Origin: Stenopsyche tienmushanensis
Lineage: Eukaryota; Arthropoda; Insecta; Trichoptera; Stenopsychidae
Direction: 5' to 3'
Length of the DNA: 64,000 nt
Assembly (NCBI GenBank): GCA_008973525.1
Contig: WACJ01000039.1
Coordinates: forward strand, 248,001 to 312,000
How positions within the stretch are numbered: the first letter of the stretch is position 1; every line of letters begins with the position of its first letter. Positions 60,137-64,000 of the stretch are shown here, in pieces. The position numbers were made by a program, and so were the translations under genes. The notes below the pieces were generated by a model that made no database searches, was not told where the DNA came from, and saw only the letters and a program-made list of their open reading frames with translations.

Positions 60137-60398
60137 CCCGTAAAGGAGGATGATCGCAAGGTTGCGAGCGCATTCCATTAATTCAGAAAGATCACTTTTA
60201 AACGTTAAGCTCGGAGAGAGACAGAGAGATAACGTAGCGCAGTCCGGGAGACAGGGAAGGAGAGCTTCCTAAGTACATACATAGCACGATTTTATAGATC
60301 TGCCTAGAATTGAAGATTGTCTCACGCTGAAAGGAGCTGACAGAGCATAATCGGTTCAACGACTCCATCATTTTTAAATTTGCTTACTCCACAAAGGA
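60137..60398 (-). mobile_element. TTAA-type MITE, copy B
   Basis: A 262-bp segment with TTAA at 60399-60402 on the right and TCAA (one base off) at 60133-60136 on the left. On the minus strand it reads TCCTTTGTGGAGTAAGCAAA, then AGTCGTTGA and AGATCTATAAAATCGTGC, and CTGCGCTACGTTATCTCTCT, in the order of copy A (5156-5437). Non-coding. Confidence 0.72.
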
Positions 60399-60420
60399 TT
60401 AATAATTATTTAAAAACAAT

Positions 60421-60560
60421 GTATTGCTGTGGGACATGCGAAGCACGGGCTGAGAGGTTAGAATTCAAAAGTTTACATGCACTCTCTCTCTCTCAACTCG
60501 AAAACCGACTCTCTCCCTCTCTCCACCGCATCTCTCTCCCTCTCTGAGGTCCCGTTCTCG
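60421..60560. repeat. Partial dispersed repeat and CT-rich tract
   Basis: GTATTGCTGTGG and GGGCTGAGAGGTTAG are shared with 37750-37775. A CTCTCTCTCTCTC microsatellite-like tract follows at 60481-60545. Confidence 0.5.
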
Positions 60561-61989
60561 CTTCACTTTATCAGACCAATATGGTGCATCTATTAAACGT
60601 CTCGCAAAACAAATTCCGCACACGAATAATGATTGTGCCAATGTAAAAACCTTTTCGAGAACACGCCCAATAACTCAACAAAATTTTATTGCAATCAGAT
60701 GAACGATATAAGAATGTATACCTAGCAAACTCCTCGCTCTGCGACACACATTCATTTATATATATATAATATATGGATGATTATTATATAGTATGTAATT
60801 TTCTTAATTTAAGACAATAGAAGTAACATTTATTAAGATTAACGAAAATTCATGTCGGATCTAAAACCTGTGTTTATTTAATTCACTTTTACGATGAAGA
60901 CGTTACATTGACTATGGCCATCCAAATTTAATTGATAATTCACCAATTGTTTGACATAGATTTTATCCCACTTATGACGACGAAACATTAGATATATGTA
61001 CCACCTTATTCTAGGATTGTCCTAAAGTTCATATCACCATTGAAATTATTTTTATAAATTTACGTATCTTAAATTAATTTTCTTATTTTGTTATTTCCTG
61101 ATCGGTTAAAAACAGCATATTATAGTCATTTTAATATATACATAGGTTTTAAAATCTATATCCAACCTATTTTATACTTCTATACTGGCAGGGCATAATA
61201 GGGCTAATTGGGTCGAACGTTACAAAAATTGAAACTCCAACCATTAACATGTTCATTAAAAAAAAACATGCATGATCATGGATTATTATATATGGGCATT
61301 CAAATTAGCTTATAATTTTACTTGGACAAAATGAAAATCGAGTTTTAAAATATTTAACAAAGCCTCAAGAGTTCTTAAATTAACATGATTCAGTCCGGAT
61401 CATACATTTTCGCTTAATAAGTATAATCAATATTTAGCTTATAAAAATAGCGTTTACGCATGTGACTGATTTTAAATTTTGTTCAAAGATAATAATGCAT
61501 ATATTTTATTATCATGATTATTAATAATTCTACAATCACGTTAATGGACATACATTTAAAGCGGTACTAATAAAATACCATTCTATCATACAAGTGGATG
61601 TACATTCAAAGGATTTGAGTTGAAGTAGAAAGACAGATTGGTTTTGCTGAATTTTGTCCTGAGGATGCTCAAAGGCTTATTCAATCACGTGATGAAAACC
61701 TGAACATACAGGAACTTCAATAACTCTCTGAATTCACAGCGTCCTCGAAGTAGATGACAGCATGCCAACTCTACAAAAACTTTGGCTATCATAGCTCTCT
61801 TATGTTTGATATCAACGAAATCATTAATTGAAAACCTATTTGTTTCATTATTTTGTCTCGCATTTATGAATTATTTAAAGTTTAAAAGTAATTAAACTAT
61901 AAAATAAATACTTTTTAATCAAGGTAATTGCTAAAAAAAATCATCAAGTATTATACCATTAGATGACGTCTAGAGGCTAGGACTTTGAA
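60561..61989. other. AT-rich DNA, nothing recognised
   Basis: No gene or known repeat is seen. Confidence 0.5.
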
Positions 61990-62510
61990 GGACAGGAAAA
62001 GATCGTGTCATCCAAAATTTACTATGGACATCGAGGATATTTTCATTGTATTATCGTTCAAAAGAAATTGTCGTCTTACAACTCCTCAATTGAATGAAAC
62101 ATGATTATCTTATGGCTAATTTTGTATGTGTCTCAAATTTAATTTATACGGACGTAATAAACGTGTAATGTTAAAGCAATTCAAAATGAATAAGTAAAAT
62201 AGACTTTGGGCACAAAGCATAAATATTGAACAATTGATGATTTAAAAATGTCTTATGGATGATCGAATCCAAATTTGAAGTTTTTACAGTAATAAAAATA
62301 TGATGGTGAAGTATTTTGAAGGTAATTACATAATGATAATCATCGAATATTAGAGAGAAATATCACATTTCAGCAAGATAATGATCCTAAACATACCTCA
62401 AAAACTTGTATTATTTTTTTACACTGAAAGAAAGGTTCGATGTTATGAAAAAAATAAATTGACCCTTAAATTTTTCAAACTTCAGTCACCAATTGAGCTA
62501 TTAAGGTGTA
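61990..62510 (+). pseudogene. Tc1-like transposase remnant
   Basis: Plus-strand pieces in order: SFKRNCRLTTPQLNE (second helix-turn-helix, about 62050), KRVMLKQFKMN then LWAQSINIE and CLMDDRIQI (region of the first catalytic aspartate, about 62165-62280), ERNITFQQDNDPKHTSKT (about 62352-62405, second catalytic aspartate block typical of Tc1), and a worn LQSPIELL at about 62483 where SPDLNPIE is usual. Several stops and frame changes separate them. No inverted ends were found. Inactive. Confidence 0.85.
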
Positions 62511-62583
62511 TGTTACTCTGAAATAGCTACAAATGTACTAGAGAGATTTATCAAACGAGTGCTTAATTGAATTATCACAAATA

Positions 62584-63200
62584 CAGTAGATCCGCGGTAA
62601 TCCGGCCCCGGTCTAATCCGACACCCCCTGTAATCCGACATCTTAATACAAGTAGAATAGTAAAAGTATGATTCTGGAGCGCTTAAATCGTAATAAATAT
62701 TTTTGTAAGTAGGCAAGTACGACGTAGGACAATCCACAATTTATGATACAAAAAAGAGCCGCGAAAACATTCAAAAATTCGTCTTGAACTTTGATTGCGG
62801 GTTGATCAAGAGGCAAACTTTCAAGAAAGCCAAACATTCAGAGGTGGAGAAAGCTTTGTATGTGTGGTTTCTTCAGGAAAGAAACAGGCATACACCTATT
62901 TCTGAGCCCATATTTGCTATAATAGCAAGGAAGATTAAAAAATAAGACTTTGTAGCCGGCAAGGGATAATTGAAACACTTCAAAAATCGTCATGAAATAC
63001 GTTTGATAACAGTAACAGATTTTTATTTTTTATAACTGCTATAGCCATTGTATTTATGACGTTAATTCTATATTATGAAACTTTGTATATCTCAACTTTT
63101 TTATATTTTTTCAGATTAGTAATACTCCGTCCCAAAAAGTTTCGGATTACAAGGGATCGAGAGCAGTACTCTATAGTCCGACAAATTTGACAATCTGACA
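62584..63200 (+). mobile_element. Tigger/pogo-like element, HTH half only
   Basis: The left end is CAGTAGATCCGCGGTAATCC, preceded by TA, followed by three spaced TAATCCG motifs. Near the right end 'CGGATTACAAGGGATCGA' at 63143-63160 is an imperfect reverse complement; the exact right terminus is unclear (63166 to about 63232). The plus strand between encodes the CENP-B-like DNA-binding half: QSTIYDTKKSRENIQKF, AKHSEVEKALYVWFLQERNR, HTPISEPIFAIIARKIKK, a stop, then LKHFKNRHEIR. No catalytic core is present, so the element has lost its transposase domain. Confidence 0.85.
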
Positions 63201-63286
63201 CCGCCTTGCAATGCCAAAAATATGCATTGCTGTAATAAATGTTTCTTAAATAAAGCTTTTTTTAAGCAATTTGTGTCATCATTTAA

Positions 63287-63544
63287 CCCTTTGCACTCGA
63301 GATCCTTTTTCGCGCAAACCAGCAACTCGAGACGTTTTACAGTATTTTTGACGAATTTCTACTAGCTTAAAATTATTACACACACAAATTAATGTATGAA
63401 ACTTTTATACTTTAACATTTTATATAATTTTACACCTTTATTAATATAATTTATTAAATGAATTCGCCATAGAGCGAGAGGCATCTCTCAAGTTACGGCA
63501 TCAAATCATATGGTGAGTGAGAGTCACCTCTCGAGTGCAAAGTG
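63287..63544. mobile_element. piggyBac MITE with intact TTAA flanks
   Basis: TTAA at 63283-63286 and 63545-63548 flank a 258-bp element. Left end CCCTTTGCACTCGAGA; right end, read inward, CACTTTGCACTCGAGA: 15 of 16 bases match. TTAA duplication plus CCCTTTG ends are typical of piggyBac-like elements. Non-coding, AT-rich centre. The good state of its ends suggests it is younger than the other TTAA-type MITEs here. Confidence 0.9.
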
Positions 63545-63548
63545 TTAA

Positions 63549-64000
63549 ATGTTTATATTGTGAAATTATGTTAAGGAGGATATTTTTAACAATGTGCATA
63601 CTTTTTTACATGAATAAATTACGTGTTAAAGTTTTATGCGAAGCACTGAGCGTTTCCAAACTTATTGTCGGTAGTATGTAAGTATATATTATATACTACA
63701 CAATCTCTATGGATTGTTTTTCTGTATATTATTTTTTTATAGTACTAAATGGTATACGGACTCTAAACAGTTTGATGGAGGACTCTTCGCGTAGAAATGA
63801 ATACGCTTTTTGGGCGTAATTTGGAATGTCCCAGTGTAACGAAATATCATGAGCTCATAATGAATCAGCGTCATAAACCAGGTGGTGTTTCCTGCAGACT
63901 TGGCGCTTCCACCATTTTGTCTTCTCGACAAAAAGACGAAGTCGTCTCCATTGTTTCGCTCCACCGTGAACCCTTGCGGGGGCAAAAAATTAAAACGAGA
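63549..64000. other. Window edge, possible exon on minus strand
   Basis: The minus-strand frame at 63737-63985 (82 codons) starts MPPQGFTVERNNGDDFVFLS and lies in slightly GC-richer sequence close to the window edge. It shows no domain that I recognise. Without the next bases I cannot tell whether it is an exon; confidence is low. Confidence 0.25.

Overview
This 64 kb window is AT-rich eukaryotic DNA. It has no operons, no ribosome-binding sites and no long intact reading frame; the longest open frame is 158 codons. The recognisable elements (mariner and Tc1 relatives, pogo/Tigger, BED-finger hAT, piggyBac-type TTAA elements, a Jockey-type non-LTR retrotransposon, solo LTRs) are those of an arthropod genome, most likely an insect. 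That assignment is inferred from transposon content only. I found no cellular gene, tRNA, rRNA or CRISPR array that I can support. The window reads as intergenic or long-intron DNA.

Layout. 1-10 kb: two copies of an unclassified dispersed repeat, a TTAA-flanked MITE and a small MITE with perfect inverted ends. 10-19 kb: a solo LTR, a complete but dead pogo/Tigger element on the minus strand, an internally deleted mariner, a second TTAA MITE and a mariner scrap. 20-27 kb: a degenerate Mutator-like fragment, a mariner 3' end, a 65-bp minisatellite made of a transposase motif, and a nested stack in which a 2.0-kb hAT element sits inside a Jockey reverse transcriptase gene and itself carries a solo LTR and a second Jockey fragment. 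31-35 kb: a mariner split by an LTR, then a three-level nest (LTR in hAT in TTAA MITE). 37-52 kb: a hAT MITE, a complete mariner-like MITE carrying the 65-bp minisatellite, two more LTR copies, a mariner transposase relic of the probable parent family, and two further minisatellite copies. 54-64 kb: MITE fragments, mariner and Tc1 relics, a Tigger relic and a piggyBac MITE with intact TTAA flanks.

Between the repeats lie higher-GC blocks (for example 22.1-23.0, 43.5-44.0, 46.1-46.6 and 51.8-52.6 kb) that match no repeat I recognise. They are rich in TAAT, TTTAT and CATAAA motifs, and are the best candidates here for conserved regulatory DNA or isolated exons; the sequence alone cannot decide.

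The strongest results are internal: perfect 8-bp target duplications for two hAT insertions with the empty site visible elsewhere in the window, and a transposon family that has turned part of its own transposase coding sequence into a 65-bp tandem repeat. None of the transposase or reverse transcriptase genes is intact.
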